DNA from: Paucidesulfovibrio sp050251775
GTDB lineage: Bacteria > Desulfobacterota > Desulfovibrionia > Desulfovibrionales > Desulfovibrionaceae
Reading direction: 5' to 3'
NCBI GenBank assembly: GCA_050251775.1
Contig: JBFWMD010000081.1
Location: 1 to 15,580 of the forward strand
DNA: 15,580 nt
A program made the position numbers and the translations under genes. The notes beneath the pieces are model-generated. The model was not told the DNA's origin. It searched no databases and saw only the letters and a program-made list of their open reading frames with translations. Below, one piece after another: positions 14,123-15,580 of this stretch. The stretch's first letter is position 1. The number at the start of each line of letters is the position of its first letter.

Positions 14123-14145
14123 AGCCCGCTCCACGCGGGCTTTTT
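14123..14145 (+). terminator. Rho-independent terminator after the 98-residue gene
   Basis: AGCCCGC (14123-14129) pairs with GCGGGCT (14135-14141) around loop TCCAC, followed by five T (14141-14145). It is the second copy of the terminator at 13665 and lies 41 bases after the gene stop. Confidence 0.88.
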
Positions 14146-14157
14146 CATCTTTTCCGC

Positions 14158-14174
14158 GCTGGTAATTTACCAGC
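14158..14174. promoter_or_regulatory. Near-perfect palindrome, operator candidate
   Basis: GCTGGTAA (14158-14165) and TTACCAGC (14167-14174) are exact complements around a single T. An 8-bp arm with a one-base centre is too tight to form a stable RNA hairpin but is typical of a repressor or activator site. It lies upstream of the head genes, directly after the terminator. Confidence 0.5.
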
Positions 14175-14215
14175 TAGTCTATTTTTCTTTTGCCCAGGCT
14201 CCGTTCCTGCGTGAT

Positions 14216-14246
14216 TTGTTGGCCTACTTCTCGTGGGCACCAACAA
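14216..14246 (+). promoter_or_regulatory. Leader hairpin overlapping a ribosome binding site
   Basis: TTGTTGG (14216-14222) pairs with CCAACAA (14240-14246) around a 17-base loop. The 3' arm runs into AAGGAA (14245-14250), the ribosome binding site for ATG 14256, so folding could limit access to it. Confidence 0.45.
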
Positions 14247-14255
14247 GGAATGGGC

Positions 14256-14474
14256 ATGGCAACTCTTGAATCTCTCCAGGCGACACTGGCCAAATACGAG
14301 GCCGAACGGGACCGCATCCTGACATCCGGGTCCAGCTATGGCGTTGACGGCACGACCAGGTCCAGCGCCGCCCTGGAGACCATCAACCGCGAAATCGAAA
14401 AGCTCGAACACCGCATCGCCATGATGACACCTGGCGTGGGGTACACGCACGCCACGTTCGGGGGCCGGGGATGA
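14256..14474 (+). CDS. Small head-tail joining-type protein in the gpW position
   Basis: A 72-residue protein. The open frame extends upstream, but ATG 14256 is chosen because AAGGAA (14245-14250) lies 5 bases ahead, whereas ATG 14250 overlaps it. It has two helices (TLESLQATLAKYEAERDRIL and SAALETINREIEKLEHRIAMM) linked by a Gly/Ser turn, then a glycine-rich tail. Size and position between terminase and portal match lambda gpW (68 residues), which joins head and tail; sequence similarity to gpW is weak, so the name rests on size, helix pattern and context. The stop overlaps the portal start (ATGA, 14471-14474). Confidence 0.7.
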   Translation: MATLESLQATLAKYEAERDRILTSGSSYGVDGTTRSSAALETINREIEKLEHRIAMMTPGVGYTHATFGGRG

Positions 14475-15580
14475 AGCGCCACGACTTGTGGACCCGCATC
14501 ATGGCCCGCGCCATCGGAGCCATCGCCCCCAAGACCGCCATGCGCTTTGCGGCCAACCGCGCCGCGCTGGCATCGTACATCGGGGCCGGAGGCTCGGACC
14601 ACAACGCCAACTGGCGCCCCACCCGCAAATCAGCCGACGCCATCCTGCGCACCGACGCCGCCGCCCTGGTGGCCAGAGCCCGCTCCCTTGACCGTAACAA
14701 CGTCAACGTGTCCGGGGCCCTGCGCAAGATCTGCGAAAACGTGGTGCACACCGGCATCCGCCCGCAGTTTACAAACGTCAAAACGGGCGCGCCGCTCAAT
14801 GATCTGGAAAAAGCGTTTGCGCGTTGGGCCAAGGTCAACAAGTTTTACCTCTTTTCCCAAAAGCTGGCCCTGCGCCACTGGTGGGTGGACGGCGAAATCT
14901 TTGGCAACCTGTGGATTGACAAGCGCCGTTTTGCGGCGGGCATCAACCCGCTGCGTGTCGAGATGCTGGAGCAGGACCTGCTCGACGCATCCAAGGACGG
15001 CAACCTTGGCGACGGTCGGACCATCCGGCGCGGCGTCGAGCTCGACCAGTACGGCGACGTCGCGGCCTATCACATCCTGACCACGCATCCCGGCGACTAT
15101 CTCCCCGGCGTGGCGCTGGAATCAAAGCGCCTGGAGGCTTCGCGCGTTGTCCATTTGTGGCTGCCGCTGCGTGCGTCCCAGACCAGGGGCGTGTCCTTGC
15201 TGGCCCCCATCGTGGAGGAGATCCGCGACCTGTCCGAGTACAAAGCCTCCGAGCGCGTGGCCGCCCGCCTTGCCAGCGCCTTTGGCATCTTCATCAAGAC
15301 CAACATCCCGGAGTTTGGCGCGGGGCAGTTTCCGCAGCGGCCAGGGACGGAAGGGGCCGCGACCGGCGGAGCGCGGACAGGGGTCTCCGAATATCTGGAA
15401 ACGGGACGCATCCAGACTCTGCCCGCCGGGACAGAGATCCAGGTGGCCGAAGCATCCCGGCCGAGCAGCCCCTATGCCGATTACGTCAAGAGCTCCAACA
15501 AGGACCAGTCCGTCGGGTTCGGTTTGCGGTACGGCAACTATTCCCACGATTACACCGAAAGTTCATTTTCGTCCGAGCGC
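14471..15580 (+). CDS. Phage portal protein, lambda gpB family (partial, runs off the window)
   Basis: An open frame of 370 codons continues past the window end. The portal forms the dodecameric ring at the capsid vertex through which DNA is packaged. Family signs include the early DRNNVNVSGALRKICENVVHTGI segment, WWVDGEIFGNLWID, EMLEQDLLD, then VHLWLPLRASQTRGVSLLAPIVEEIRDLSEYK, and near the end of the visible part SVGFGLRYGNYSHDYTESSFSSER, which matches the lambda portal pattern of GxxYxxxxxDYxxxxFSSxR. The N-terminal 50 residues are basic and probably flexible. The ATGA overlap with the upstream small head gene sets the start. The lambda portal is 533 residues, so about 160 more would be expected. 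Confidence 0.93.
   Translation, partial: MKRHDLWTRIMARAIGAIAPKTAMRFAANRAALASYIGAGGSDHNANWRPTRKSADAILRTDAAALVARARSLDRNNVNVSGALRKICENVVHTGIRPQFTNVKTGAPLNDLEKAFARWAKVNKFYLFSQKLALRHWWVDGEIFGNLWIDKRRFAAGINPLRVEMLEQDLLDASKDGNLGDGRTIRRGVELDQYGDVAAYHILTTHPGDYLPGVALESKRLEASRVVHLWLPLRASQTRGVSLLAPIVEEIRDLSEYKASERVAARLASAFGIFIKTNIPEFGAGQFPQRPGTEGAATGGARTGVSEYLETGRIQTLPAGTEIQVAEASRPSSPYADYVKSSNKDQSVGFGLRYGNYSHDYTESSFSSER

Larger units (their letters stand above)
13660..14145 (+). repeat. Identical 28-base terminator copies bracketing one gene
   Basis: The 28 bases at 13660-13687 and 14118-14145 are identical and both contain the AGCCCGC/GCGGGCT hairpin plus the first T residues. They flank the 98-residue gene (13785-14081), so this gene is bounded by copies of the same terminator. 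Confidence 0.9.

Noticed and set aside
1..15580. CRISPR array, insertion sequence or rRNA
   Set aside because: I saw no regularly spaced repeats with unique spacers, no transposase motifs with terminal inverted repeats and no rRNA-like sequence.

Overview
The window reads as the left part of a tailed-phage genome (a prophage, or an excised or contig-level copy), entirely on the + strand after a host tRNA gene. The DNA is GC-rich with AT-richer islands at about 12,000-14,250. Protein flavour and gene order resemble lambda-type siphovirus prophages of GC-rich proteobacteria. My best guess for the host is a sulfate-reducing delta-proteobacterium of the Desulfovibrio/Desulfomicrobium kind, but this is an impression from protein style and is not proven by the window.

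Layout. (1) 50-127 is a tRNA-Arg(CCT) with encoded CCA and a strong terminator, the likely host attachment side. (2) 196-577 has no recognisable gene but contains a long interrupted inverted repeat. No integrase or repressor lies beside the tRNA. (3) 578-4094 is the replication block: a D5/P4-type SF3 helicase, then a 259-bp gap packed with GGGAGGA-type repeats in both orientations (a candidate origin or control site), then a CHC2 zinc-finger/Toprim primase. (4) 4098-8915 is an early or middle operon tightly coupled by ATGA stop/start overlaps: small unknown proteins, a protein with two NUMOD4-like modules and no HNH nuclease, a phage-type C5-cytosine methyltransferase, and a ParB-domain/N6-or-N4 methyltransferase fusion. 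(5) 8916-9063 is a structured gap. (6) 9064-11988 is the packaging block: small terminase, GpA-type large terminase and an Ogr/Delta-like zinc-finger protein.

(7) 11989-14255 is an accessory (moron) island inserted between the terminase genes and the small head-tail protein. It holds four genes divided by three Rho-independent terminators. Two of these genes look like a toxin-antitoxin pair: a YhaV-family RNase toxin preceded not by the usual PrlF (AbrB-fold) antitoxin but by a 201-residue helical, TPR-like protein with an acidic tail. (8) 14256-15580 resumes the head operon with a gpW-position protein and a lambda-family portal protein that runs off the window.

How it works together: helicase and primase replicate the phage, the two orphan methyltransferases probably protect its DNA from host restriction, the terminase packages it into heads through the portal, and the island carries cargo that may stabilise the prophage or affect the host. 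The most novel candidates are the YhaV/TPR-like pair, the repeat-rich gap between helicase and primase, the structured gap ahead of the small terminase, and the nuclease-less double NUMOD4 protein.
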